Shown piece by piece: positions 6,908 to 15,582 of a stretch of 48,240 nucleotides of DNA (its first letter is position 1; every line of letters begins with the position of its first letter). The stretch covers positions 1 to 48,240 of the forward strand of contig LBWJ01000013.1 of the NCBI GenBank assembly GCA_000993595.1, written 5' to 3'. The translations under genes were made by a program, and so were the position numbers. The notes under the pieces were generated by a model, which was given only the letters and a program-made list of their open reading frames with translations, was not told the DNA's origin and searched no databases. The stretch is from Candidatus Peregrinibacteria bacterium GW2011_GWC2_39_14 (GTDB taxonomy: Bacteria; Patescibacteriota; Gracilibacteria; UBA1369; UBA12463).

Positions 6908-8154
6908 TTGTAAAAATTTAGGATTTCTTGTTTTGCGCCTTCAATCGAAATCAGTCGCGCTTCTTTGCCGGTTCTTTCCTTAAATTCAACTGATTTTTCC
7001 TTCAAGGTTTTTTCACTTACAACAATTCTAAGCGGAATTCCAATCAAATCCGCATCATTGAATTTCTTGCCAGGGCTTTCGCTTCTGTCATCATAAAGAA
7101 TTTCAATTCCGGCCGCCATTAACTCTTCATAAAGTTTTTCAGATTCCTTTAAAATATCTTCATTTAAGCCAATCGAAATCATATGAACTTGATATGGAGT
7201 AACCGTTTTTGGCCAGATTATGCCCTTTTCATCATGTGACGCTTCAACGATTGTTCCGACTAAACGCGTGGTTCCAATGCCATAACATCCCATAATCACA
7301 TAATTTTCTTTTCCGGTTTCATCCACAAATTTCATATTAAAAGACTCGCTGTATTTTGTACCAAGTTTGAATATATTTCCGGCTTCAACGGCTTTTTCTT
7401 CAATCAAATCACTTCCACATTTTGTACATTTTGATTTATTTTTTTCATCAACAATTTCCGCATTTTGCGCAACATTACATTCTTTGCAAACAATCATAGT
7501 GTCTTCACCCGCAGCGGTTTTAATTCCGAATTCATGAGACAGATTTTGCGTGAACGCTCCGCCGGATGCGGCCATTGGATAAGCCGTAAGTCCACATCTT
7601 GAATAAACGCGAAGATACGCATCTTTCACGCGATCATAATATTGATCCAAGTCTTTCTCTGAAGTGTGAAAACTATACATGTCCTTCATTCCAAATTCGC
7701 GTCCGCGAAGTAATCCGGATTTTGCACGAGGTTCATTTCTAAATTTCGTTTGAATTTGATAAATCGAAAACGGCAGATCTTTATACGAGGTGGTAAATTT
7801 TTGGGCAAGGGGAGTGACGGTCTCTTCATGGCTTGGCCCAAGCACAAACTCCTTGTCGCCGGCCTTAGTTCTGTATAAAATTTCATCCATTGTTTTATCG
7901 CGTCCGGTTGTTGTCCAAAGTTCAATCGGATGTAAACACGGCATCAAAATCTCTTGTCCATCAACAGCATTCATCTCTTGGCGAATAATTTCATTTATAT
8001 TTTTCAAAACGCGAAGTCCAAGCGGCAAAAAGTTATAAATTCCGGCGGAAACTTTATCTATAAAACCAGCTTGTAGAAGCAGTTTTGCATTAATTGAATT
8101 TTCGTCGTGCGGGGTTTGATTTTTTGTTTTTCCAAAGAGTTTTGAATAACGCAT
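6904..8154 (-). CDS. proS: Prolyl-tRNA synthetase, short form without the editing insert
   Basis: A class II synthetase that charges tRNA-Pro. At 416 residues it is much shorter than the 570-residue bacterial type. Motif 2 (RNEPRAKSGLLRGREF, about 139) and motif 3 (MGCYGIGTTRLVG) are intact. Instead of the roughly 180-residue INS editing domain there is only a small module of about 60 residues with two Cys pairs (CKEC, CTKC), probably binding zinc. The C-terminal anticodon-binding domain (YQVHMISIGLNE...) is present. Loss of INS implies no cis hydrolysis of Ala-tRNA-Pro. It begins 1 nt after the infB stop. Confidence 0.95.
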   Translation of the reverse strand: MRYSKLFGKTKNQTPHDENSINAKLLLQAGFIDKVSAGIYNFLPLGLRVLKNINEIIRQEMNAVDGQEILMPCLHPIELWTTTGRDKTMDEILYRTKAGDKEFVLGPSHEETVTPLAQKFTTSYKDLPFSIYQIQTKFRNEPRAKSGLLRGREFGMKDMYSFHTSEKDLDQYYDRVKDAYLRVYSRCGLTAYPMAASGGAFTQNLSHEFGIKTAAGEDTMIVCKECNVAQNAEIVDEKNKSKCTKCGSDLIEEKAVEAGNIFKLGTKYSESFNMKFVDETGKENYVIMGCYGIGTTRLVGTIVEASHDEKGIIWPKTVTPYQVHMISIGLNEDILKESEKLYEELMAAGIEILYDDRSESPGKKFNDADLIGIPLRIVVSEKTLKEKSVEFKERTGKEARLISIEGAKQEILNFYK

Positions 8155-8155
8155 A

Positions 8156-10318
8156 TTATGAAAGTTTTAATTCTTTTTTTCGTCTCTCTGTCATGTAAGC
8201 TTCAAGAATATCATCAACCTGCAGTATAACGTCACCAAAATATTTGATACCGCATTCTTGGCCTTCACCAAGCTCATTAACAGGTTCGCTGACTTTTTTG
8301 AGTGATTGAATCTCTCCTGCGCCAATAACTTTTCCGTCTCGAATAACGCGCAATTTTGCCTTATTTCTAACTAAATCTTTAATAACTTTGCATCCCGCAA
8401 TAGTTGTTTGTTTTTTGTTGAAGAAAACTTGCAAAACCTGCGCTTGTCCAAGAATAGTTTCAATAATTTCAGGCTCAAGCATACCTGTTAAAATGCCTTG
8501 TATATCTTCAATAAGCTTATAAATAATGTTATACGTCGAGATATCAACGCCATGAATTTCAGCGACTCTTGCGACGTGTGGACTGACAATTGTGTTAAAT
8601 CCAATTACAACGCCTTGGCTTGCAGAAGCCATAACAACATCAGATTCCGTGATATTTCCAATTGCTCCATGGATAATTTTCAAAGCTACTTCATCGTTAT
8701 GGATTTTACCCAACGACTCTTTCAAGGCCTCAAGTGAACCCTTTGAATCGGCTTTCAAGACGATTTTTAAAGTTTTGAGGGCACCGGATTTAATTTGACT
8801 GATAATGTCTCCTAGACCAGTTGCAGTTGATTTGCCCTTTAGCAAATTCTCAACCTGCATCGCTCTTTCACGCGCAGTTTTTTCATCAGGTAAAGTATGC
8901 AAAATATCTCCGGATTGTGGAGTTTTTGAAAGTCCCGCAATAGAAGCCGGCATAGAAGGTCCAGCGCTAATAATATTTTTGCCACTCCAATCTTTCATAG
9001 CTTTAACTTTTCCGAAAACAGAGCCAATAACGACATTATCTCCAATTTTCAAAGTTCCCGTATTCACAACAATGCTTGCAACAGGCCCAAAACTTTTATC
9101 AAGATGAGATTCAATAACGGTTCCAACCGCCTCACGATTTGCATTTGCTCGAAGATTTTCCATGTCCGCAACAAGCAAAACCATTTCAAGAATTGTATCA
9201 ACGCCTTGTCCCGTGATTGCGGAAACCGGCACCATGATTGTTTTTCCGCCCCATTCTTCAGGGATTAAGCCGTATTCAGACAATTGTCCCTTTACCATTT
9301 CAACATTTGACTCAGGTTTATCGATTTTATTTAATGCGACGATAATTGGAACCTCAGCTTCTTTTGCGTGATTTAATGCCTCAATCGTTTGTGGCTTTAT
9401 GCCTTCATCGGATGCGACAACGAGAATTGCAATATCGGTAACTTTTGCTCCGCGTGCGCGCATAGCCGTAAACGCTTCATGACCGGGAGTGTCCAAAAAT
9501 GTGATTTTTCTGCCTTTATGTTCAATTTGATAAGCACCGATTTTTTGCGTAATTCCACCGGCTTCGCCTTCAACGACTTTTGTGGAGCGAATTTTATCAA
9601 GAAGTTTTGTTTTGCCATGATCAACATGTCCCATAACAACAACGATAGGAGGTCTGACTTTCATATCCGAGCTGTTATCTTCTTTTAAAAGGCTACTTAA
9701 GTTTCCCTCCATAATATCTGCCGCAGACGCGCTTGTTCTTTTTCTTTTGAGTTGGATTTTAAGATCATCCGCAATAATTTGCGCGGTCTCAAAATCCAAT
9801 TGCTGATTTATATTAGCCAAAATTCCATTCTTCATTAATTCTCCGATAACTTTTGCGACAGGAAGTCCGGTTTTTTCTGCAAACTCTTTTACAGAAATAA
9901 CATCCGGAATTTCAATTGAACCATCAATTATTTGTGGAGCCGCAATGGGTTGTTGATAAGAGGGTTTTTCAGACTTTTTTGATCTTATGTCCTTGCCTGC
10001 GGTCATTCTTCTTTGCGCTTTGATGATTTCACGATCAAGTTGTTCATCAATAATTTCTTCATAAACTTCCTCGACTTTTTCAGGTTCTTTTTCTTCGACA
10101 GCTTCAGGGACTTCAACAGCCTCGGCCTTTTTTTCACTTTTCTTTTCAACTTTTGCTTCCGTTTTTTTACCAAATTCAGCCTCAAAAAGCTTCGCAGTCT
10201 CTTCTTCGATGACGCGAGTTTGTGGCTTAACGTCAAAGCCGGATTCTTTCATCTTTTTCTTAAGTTCAGCGCTGGTTAAGCCTAATTTTTCCGCCAAATC
10301 GGCGATTTTTACAGACAT
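8156..10318 (-). CDS. infB: Translation initiation factor IF-2
   Basis: A GTPase that brings initiator tRNA to the 30S subunit and promotes subunit joining. The 720 residues start with an IF2_N module ([21 protein letters not shown]), then a Lys/Glu-rich linker, and a second IF2_N-like module at about 135-185. The G domain has GHVDHGKT (230-237), [13 protein letters not shown] and SAITGQG. Domains II to IV follow, including the fMet-tRNA-binding C2. It is first in a four-gene operon. Its promoter is a TTGAAT/TAGAAT pair about 30-58 nt upstream. Confidence 0.98.
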   Translation of the reverse strand: MSVKIADLAEKLGLTSAELKKKMKESGFDVKPQTRVIEEETAKLFEAEFGKKTEAKVEKKSEKKAEAVEVPEAVEEKEPEKVEEVYEEIIDEQLDREIIKAQRRMTAGKDIRSKKSEKPSYQQPIAAPQIIDGSIEIPDVISVKEFAEKTGLPVAKVIGELMKNGILANINQQLDFETAQIIADDLKIQLKRKRTSASAADIMEGNLSSLLKEDNSSDMKVRPPIVVVMGHVDHGKTKLLDKIRSTKVVEGEAGGITQKIGAYQIEHKGRKITFLDTPGHEAFTAMRARGAKVTDIAILVVASDEGIKPQTIEALNHAKEAEVPIIVALNKIDKPESNVEMVKGQLSEYGLIPEEWGGKTIMVPVSAITGQGVDTILEMVLLVADMENLRANANREAVGTVIESHLDKSFGPVASIVVNTGTLKIGDNVVIGSVFGKVKAMKDWSGKNIISAGPSMPASIAGLSKTPQSGDILHTLPDEKTARERAMQVENLLKGKSTATGLGDIISQIKSGALKTLKIVLKADSKGSLEALKESLGKIHNDEVALKIIHGAIGNITESDVVMASASQGVVIGFNTIVSPHVARVAEIHGVDISTYNIIYKLIEDIQGILTGMLEPEIIETILGQAQVLQVFFNKKQTTIAGCKVIKDLVRNKAKLRVIRDGKVIGAGEIQSLKKVSEPVNELGEGQECGIKYFGDVILQVDDILEAYMTERRKKELKLS

Positions 10319-10348
10319 AAAATAAAAATACGTATTTAAAGCAAATGT

Positions 10349-10376
10349 ATTCTAAATGAAAAACCTCTAAATTCAA
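10349..10376 (-). promoter_or_regulatory. Promoter of infB-proS-rmlD-rmlA
   Basis: On the minus strand, TTGAAT (10376-10371), 16-nt spacer, TAGAAT (10354-10349). The leader to the infB ATG is about 25 nt. Confidence 0.55.
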
Positions 10377-10402
10377 AGGGCAAATCGCAAAATCGTAACT
10401 TT

Positions 10403-11491
10403 TTATTCAATTACTGTTTCCGATTTTTTTACACTACCACCTTCGACTAACGATTTATGATCGCGTCCACCCTCAAGTCCAACCAGTTTTTCTTGAAAAT
10501 TACCCAATCTCTTCTCGGATTTTTCATAACTGCTTTTGGCATGCAATAGATGAGTTCCAACTAATTCATACTCTTCAGCAAACTTTCCAAAATCCGTTTG
10601 CAGATGCGATAATCGAGCCAAAACTTCCTTTGTATTTTTCTCAAGCTGAAGCCCTCGAAGCCCAATCAATAAAGTCTGTAAATAAATAAAGAATGTGTTT
10701 GGCGAAACTGGAATTACTTTCTTGCTCAAAGCATATTGTGCCAAATTATTCTCATTATCCATATCTTTCGTGGCGATTTCGTAATAGACATTTTCCGCAG
10801 GAATATACATCAAAGCGAATTCAAGCGTTCCTTCTTCCGGCAAAATATATTTCTTGGCGATATCATCAATGTGCTTTTTAACATCCGTATAAAACAGTTT
10901 CTTGAATGAAGTGGCTTTCTTTTCATCTTTTTCGTTCTGCGCTTCCATCATTTTCTTGAAGTTTTCGAGAGGAAATTTCGAGTCTATGCTAACCATCATG
11001 CCTTCGCGAAGGTGAATTGCGGCATCAACTTTTTCACCGCTTCTAAACGTGTATTGCAAAGAATACGAACTTTTTTCGATAAACACCTGCGCAAGTAAAT
11101 TTTCCAAAAACAATTCGCCCATACCACCGCGGAGCTTTGGTGCTTTCAAAATATCCTGAAGAGAAGATATATCTTTTCCAATATCAATCATCGTATTTGT
11201 GGTCTCTGCCAGTTTGCCAAGCTCTTTCTGCACATTTCCAATGACCTTTGCCGCATTATCAAGGCGACTTCCCATAGATTCATTGTTTTTCTGAAGAACA
11301 AGCGCATTTTCCTTCAATCTCTCATCAACGCTTCTTCGAGTTTCATTCATTTGGCTCATCATCAGTTTCAGATTTTCCGAAACATTCTGATTCAGCATCT
11401 CAAGCCCATCCGTTTTTTGCCCACGCAAAATCAAATAGGTGATTCCACCGGCAATAATTAACCCGATCACAATAAGTAAAGTTGTTTCCAT
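10403..11491 (-). CDS. rmuC: RmuC-family DNA recombination protein
   Basis: A 362-residue RmuC homologue, a membrane-tethered family with a nuclease-like fold linked to limiting rearrangements at inverted repeats. Residues 4-24 form a membrane anchor (LLIVIGLIIAGGITYLIL). A coiled coil spans about 30-115. The RmuC core follows, with APKLRGGMGELFLENLLAQV, VDAAIHLREGMMVSIDSKFPLENF and FALMYIPAENVYYEI. A -10 hexamer TAGAAT stands 7 nt before the ATG, so the mRNA is probably leaderless. The protein acts at the cytoplasmic face of the membrane. Confidence 0.93.
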   Translation of the reverse strand: METTLLIVIGLIIAGGITYLILRGQKTDGLEMLNQNVSENLKLMMSQMNETRRSVDERLKENALVLQKNNESMGSRLDNAAKVIGNVQKELGKLAETTNTMIDIGKDISSLQDILKAPKLRGGMGELFLENLLAQVFIEKSSYSLQYTFRSGEKVDAAIHLREGMMVSIDSKFPLENFKKMMEAQNEKDEKKATSFKKLFYTDVKKHIDDIAKKYILPEEGTLEFALMYIPAENVYYEIATKDMDNENNLAQYALSKKVIPVSPNTFFIYLQTLLIGLRGLQLEKNTKEVLARLSHLQTDFGKFAEEYELVGTHLLHAKSSYEKSEKRLGNFQEKLVGLEGGRDHKSLVEGGSVKKSETVIE

Positions 11492-11498
11492 ACGCCAA

Positions 11499-11504
11499 AT
11501 TCTA
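11499..11504 (-). promoter_or_regulatory. -10 element of rmuC, leaderless arrangement
   Basis: TAGAAT on the minus strand, separated from the rmuC ATG by 7 nt (TTGGCGT). Confidence 0.5.
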
Positions 11505-11601
11505 CTTCATCTGTAAGAAGTTTAAAAGTAGAAATGGAAGGTTGTGTAAATAGTCAATTTATGTTAAAATATAAATATCAATTTAATAATTATATCTCAA
11601 G

Positions 11602-12300
11602 ATGAATAACGCTGGCCAAGGTCCAGACGGAGAGCTTCTTACGGTTTTTGATGGGGATCCTGAAGCAGAAGCGATTATGCGTGAATTCAGAGAAAAAATA
11701 CCATCTTTAAATATAAGCAGCGACAATGCTCAATTAGTTGAGCAGCTTAGGTACAAGATAGAGGATGTGTTGGCGATTTGCCCGGACAGTCCGCAGAAAA
11801 AAGCGGTTGTAGGCATAATTGTCAATGCGATAGCAACGTGTTTTGCATCTTTTGGGATAAAATATAGGGAATTGATAGTCATTCCAGAAAAAATGGTAGG
11901 TAGAATGATTATGAGGGCGAGTTTCGCCAAAATTGAAAAAATTAAGCTAAATTATCTTTATATAGATCCGTCTCGTATCATATCTAAGATTGATTTATTG
12001 GTTCAGTTTGGGTTGCCTGTGTCGCTGAACATTACAGATATTTTATTTGTCATAGTGCATGAGATAGCTCATATGGCTCAATTTTTGCATGCTGAAGATG
12101 CAGTTTATAAGTCAATGCGTTTTGAATACGAAAAAAGCCCAAGAGAATTGCATTCAGATGAGGTTGCATTGGATTATTGTAGAAAATTATTTAATTCTTT
12201 ATGTGGACATGGAGAAAACAAAGGGTGCGCGAAGGATATTCTTTTAAGCGGTTTACCTATGACGATCAAGCGAGCAGAGATGTACGGTAGGCCAATATAA
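11602..12300 (+). CDS. Putative zinc metallopeptidase (HExxH), unknown family
   Basis: A 232-residue protein with HEIAH at residues 153-157 inside a hydrophobic helix (ILFVIVHEIAHMAQFLHAED). A downstream ELHSDEVALDY (about 182-192) could supply the third zinc ligand through Glu187, as in gluzincin-type peptidases. There is no signal peptide and no clear transmembrane segment, so it probably acts in the cytoplasm. The N-terminal 60 residues are acidic and likely flexible. It stands alone between rmuC (divergent) and a non-coding region. The catalytic motif is clear; family, substrate and activity are not. Confidence 0.7.
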   Translation: MNNAGQGPDGELLTVFDGDPEAEAIMREFREKIPSLNISSDNAQLVEQLRYKIEDVLAICPDSPQKKAVVGIIVNAIATCFASFGIKYRELIVIPEKMVGRMIMRASFAKIEKIKLNYLYIDPSRIISKIDLLVQFGLPVSLNITDILFVIVHEIAHMAQFLHAEDAVYKSMRFEYEKSPRELHSDEVALDYCRKLFNSLCGHGENKGCAKDILLSGLPMTIKRAEMYGRPI

Positions 12301-12305
12301 TGTCC

Positions 12306-12334
12306 TTGCATAATTTTCCATTTTGTGCTATAAT
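12306..12334 (+). promoter_or_regulatory. Promoter of the 12.3-12.7 kb non-coding region
   Basis: TTGCAT (12306-12311), 17-nt spacer, TATAAT (12329-12334), with an extended -10 (TGCTATAAT). No ordinary gene follows on this strand before the convergent helicase gene. The only ORF is seven codons (MKSKKVL) starting at 12339. Confidence 0.6.
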
Positions 12335-12680
12335 TTACATGAAGAGTAAAAAAGTTCTTTAAAATAAAAATAAAAATTCATCTTTTCTTAGGGAGAAACC
12401 TCCTTTAACTTTTAATTCAAAATACTAAATATTAAAATTTATTTTAATATCTTATACTAGAATTATTCAAATCAGTTAAGGGAGATTCCTCCCTAAGCCT
12501 CTCTACATGATATTAAGTTTTTTATCGCAAGATAACTAATTTGATATCGGAAAGATTTACCAGGTTTTATCGCAAGATAAAGTCTCCTATGTCTTTGTGG
12601 ACTAGCCTTATTCTACTGATTTATCAGTACTATAAAGCAAGGAAAATCCAATACATTTTCAAGGTTTAGGGATTTTTTTA
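12335..12680 (+). ncRNA. Candidate hairpin-rich non-coding RNA
   Basis: No substantial ORF, but a strong promoter and many stems. CTTAGGGAG (12387-12395) is a perfect complement of CTCCCTAAG (12489-12497). Each arm can instead form a local hairpin (12392-12403; 12476-12496). ATATTAAAAT/ATTTTAATAT is a 10-bp hairpin (12429-12450). TTATC-GCAA-GATAA occurs twice with GNRA-type loops (12522-12535 and 12567-12580). TACTGAT-TT-ATCAGTA forms a hairpin at 12614-12629. A weak stem, AAAATCC (12643-12649) with GGATTTT (12670-12676), runs into seven T and could terminate. The alternative pairings suggest a switching RNA or sRNA. Family unknown. Confidence 0.5.
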
Positions 12681-12683
12681 AAT

Positions 12684-15506
12684 CTAATTCCACGCCGGGC
12701 ACACAATTTTATAGTCGCAGAATTTGCAATGAAAGCCTTTGCATGGCGCAAAGTCGGATTCTTCAATGTTTTTTATCATCGCGATAATTTCTTCACGGGT
12801 TTTCGCCGAATCCGCGGGTTTTTCTCGAACTTTCCTTTCGCCATCTTCAAGAAAATACCAGCCCGCTTTCGCGATCTTTATGCCATAAATTTCCTCGCAC
12901 GCCATTGTATAAATCGAAAGTTGAATATCTTTATTCACATTTTGATCGCGCTTTGATTTGCCGGTTTTATAGTCAATAATTTCAAAAACACCATCGTCAA
13001 TTTCATCGATGCGATCAATTCTTCCTTTTATCATATATGGGCCGATTTTTAGGCTAAAATCACGTTCAATAAACGCCGGAACAGCCCAAGGTTTTGAATT
13101 CGCCTCATAATATTTTGTCAAAATTTCCAAACCTTTTTGCTTTTGTTTATTTTCATGCGCCTTGCTTTGATATCCCAAATTAACCCAATTTTTTTCATAC
13201 AAATTATTTAGAATTTCCATCGAAACCTCTTGCCCTTCCATAATCATTTTATACAAATCCTTAAGCGTATCATGTACTGCTGTTCCAAAGCTTGAAGCGC
13301 TTGAAGGTTGGCTTGGGAGGCTGATAATATATCTATATGAATATTTCAGCGGACACATATTAAAAGTGTCGAGCTGGCTATAACTCACGTGAACGCCGAC
13401 TTTCTTTTTTGGCCTATAAATTTTATCGCCAAAATCAGGCTTTGAAATATTGATTTCAGTTTTAAGTTCAAAATCTTTTTGCTCGATTTTATTTTCCTTT
13501 GCGATTTCTTCCAGAAATATCGATTTTTCCCATTTTTTTACACCTTCATACTTATCGCTATAAGTTAAGAAAAGCTTTTCTTTTGCTCTTGTGCAAGCCA
13601 CGTAAAATAGTCTGCGTTCTTCTTCTTTATGATGATCTCCCATTGGCAAAGGTTCTTTCAAAAGTGCATCCGGCGTTTCAATTTGATCAGATCTATTTGT
13701 CCCCGGAAACCTGTTTTTCACCATATTCACAACAAAAACGTTTTTAAATTCCAAGCCTTTTGCACTATGAACCGTGAGTATTTTTACGCCTTCTTCCTGC
13801 TCATAATCGTTTTCGCTTTCAATAATTTCCGCTTCCTCAATCAAGTCCAAATAATCCAAAAAGTGTCCGATATAATTATTTTTATTTTCACGTTCGTAGT
13901 CTCCGACTATTTTTGAAAACGCGCTGATATTGTGTATTTTATCCTCATTTTCTCTGTTCAGATTATCCGTTAAAAATTTTATATATCCGGATTTTTCCAA
14001 AAATTCTCCAAAAATCATGCTCACAGGTTTGCTATTTGCGTTATTTATCAATTCATCCAAAATCGTATACACACGGCAAAGTCCGTCGATTTTATTTTTC
14101 TGCCCATATTCATCCAGATTATTAAAATAACTTTCGTGAGTCGCATTAAGTTCATTCATAAAATTAAAAATATCTTTCATCGGAATATCAAAAACCGGAA
14201 TCTGAAGAATTCGAAAAATCGCAGTATTATCTTTTTTATCCATCATCACGCGAAGAATCGAAATCAAATCCCGCGCCTCACTCGTCTCAACAACACTACG
14301 ATTTGCACGCGCAAAATAGGGGATTTGCTTGCTCTTTAATTCATCGATAAATGGTTGCAATAAGCCATTTGTGCGCCCAAGAATCGCAAAGTCAGAAGGA
14401 TTAGCACCTTCCTTAATTTTACTTTCAATATAGCTCGCGATTTCATTTGCCTCATGCAAATAATTTTCAAAATGCCAAATTTGCGCCGAACCTTTTGCAT
14501 CTTTCCCAACTTCACTTTGCAATTTCTTTGAAATCTTTTCGCGCGCCTCAAGCCTTTCCGGATTATTGTTTTGTATAAGCGAATAAGACGCATCCAGAAT
14601 GTCCTGATTATTGCGATAATTTTGTATAAGTGAAATGAATTTTGCCTCCGGAAACGCTTTTTTAAACATGGAAATATTGTTCAAAGAAGCTCCTCTCCAT
14701 CGATAAATCGCCTGATCGTCATCGCCAACAACAACCAAATTCTTGTGTTTTCCGGCAAGCATAAGCGTGAGAAAGGTTTGCGCATAGTTTGTATCTTGAA
14801 ATTCATCCACCATAATATACGAGAATCTGTCCTGAAAATGATTCAAAACCGTTTTTCTAGCCTCAAAAAGTCGAATTGTATTGATGATCAAATCTCCAAA
14901 ATCCATCGCATTTTCTTGCAATAAAAATTCCTGATATTTCGCATACGCATTCGCAATTTCATTCATCTTATCGGCTTCTTCTTTTTCAAGATCGTCTTTT
15001 GCCGCCTCTAATTTTATTGATGCAAATTTTTTATATTCTTCGGGCAAAATATATTCATCTTTCAGTTTGCTGAAATGCGTTAAAAGCGTGTGTATAAAGC
15101 CGGAATTATTGCCACTTGGTTTATAATATTCAAATTCAAAATCATAAAAATTCTCTTTCAAAAGGGTCCATTGTTGAGTTTTTGTCAAAAGCTTAAAGTT
15201 CGGATCAATCCCGTTTTCAATTCCTTTTTCTCGCAAAATCTTATCGCAAAACCCATGAAAAGTTTTTATCCAAATTTCCTCATATCCAAAAGGCATATCC
15301 GTATCAACACGATTTGTCATCTCATTCGCAGCTTTTTCCGTAAACGTAAGCGCCAAAATGCGATTTGTCGGAATTCCTTTTTCCTGCACCAAATGCAAAA
15401 TGCGATTCGTAATCACGCGCGTTTTTCCGGTTCCGGCGCCAGCAACAACCAAAAGTGGCCCATCAATGTGTTTCACGCACGCATCTTGATTTTGATTCAG
15501 AATCAT
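12684..15506 (-). CDS. UvrD/PcrA-type helicase fused to a RecB/AddB-like nuclease domain
   Basis: Superfamily 1A helicase for DNA repair, 940 residues from the ATG at 15506. The Q-motif start LNQNQDACV and Walker A GAGTGKT (23-29) are followed by DEFQDTN, VVGDDDQAIYRWRGA, the YRN motif and LTVHSAKGLEF. The C-terminal ~200 residues are a PD-(D/E)XK nuclease (GRIDRIDEID, EIIDYKTGK). Its four Cys, one in FNMCPLKY and three in CKFCDYKIVCP, match the iron-sulfur staple of AddB/Cas4 nucleases. An upstream in-frame ATG at 15596 would add residues from inside rpsA and across a terminator, so it is rejected. The -10 TATAAT lies 7 nt before the chosen ATG. Confidence 0.93.
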   Translation of the reverse strand: MILNQNQDACVKHIDGPLLVVAGAGTGKTRVITNRILHLVQEKGIPTNRILALTFTEKAANEMTNRVDTDMPFGYEEIWIKTFHGFCDKILREKGIENGIDPNFKLLTKTQQWTLLKENFYDFEFEYYKPSGNNSGFIHTLLTHFSKLKDEYILPEEYKKFASIKLEAAKDDLEKEEADKMNEIANAYAKYQEFLLQENAMDFGDLIINTIRLFEARKTVLNHFQDRFSYIMVDEFQDTNYAQTFLTLMLAGKHKNLVVVGDDDQAIYRWRGASLNNISMFKKAFPEAKFISLIQNYRNNQDILDASYSLIQNNNPERLEAREKISKKLQSEVGKDAKGSAQIWHFENYLHEANEIASYIESKIKEGANPSDFAILGRTNGLLQPFIDELKSKQIPYFARANRSVVETSEARDLISILRVMMDKKDNTAIFRILQIPVFDIPMKDIFNFMNELNATHESYFNNLDEYGQKNKIDGLCRVYTILDELINNANSKPVSMIFGEFLEKSGYIKFLTDNLNRENEDKIHNISAFSKIVGDYERENKNNYIGHFLDYLDLIEEAEIIESENDYEQEEGVKILTVHSAKGLEFKNVFVVNMVKNRFPGTNRSDQIETPDALLKEPLPMGDHHKEEERRLFYVACTRAKEKLFLTYSDKYEGVKKWEKSIFLEEIAKENKIEQKDFELKTEINISKPDFGDKIYRPKKKVGVHVSYSQLDTFNMCPLKYSYRYIISLPSQPSSASSFGTAVHDTLKDLYKMIMEGQEVSMEILNNLYEKNWVNLGYQSKAHENKQKQKGLEILTKYYEANSKPWAVPAFIERDFSLKIGPYMIKGRIDRIDEIDDGVFEIIDYKTGKSKRDQNVNKDIQLSIYTMACEEIYGIKIAKAGWYFLEDGERKVREKPADSAKTREEIIAMIKNIEESDFAPCKGFHCKFCDYKIVCPAWN

Positions 15507-15513
15507 ATGGCAA

Positions 15514-15519
15514 ATTATA
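15514..15519 (-). promoter_or_regulatory. Extended -10 of the helicase gene, leaderless arrangement
   Basis: Minus-strand TGTGCTATAAT, with the hexamer at 15519-15514 and 7 nt (TTGCCAT) before the ATG. It lies immediately beyond the rpsA terminator. Confidence 0.6.
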
Positions 15520-15523
15520 GCAC

Positions 15524-15554
15524 AAAAAAATCCGGAACCTTTTGAGTCCCGGAT
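15524..15554 (-). terminator. Rho-independent terminator of rpsA
   Basis: Minus strand: ATCCGGGAC, loop TCAAAAG, GTTCCGGAT (9 bp with one G-T pair), followed by a run of six or seven T. Confidence 0.85.
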
Positions 15555-15582
15555 TTCTAATTTCGTATTTCTAATTTCGAAA

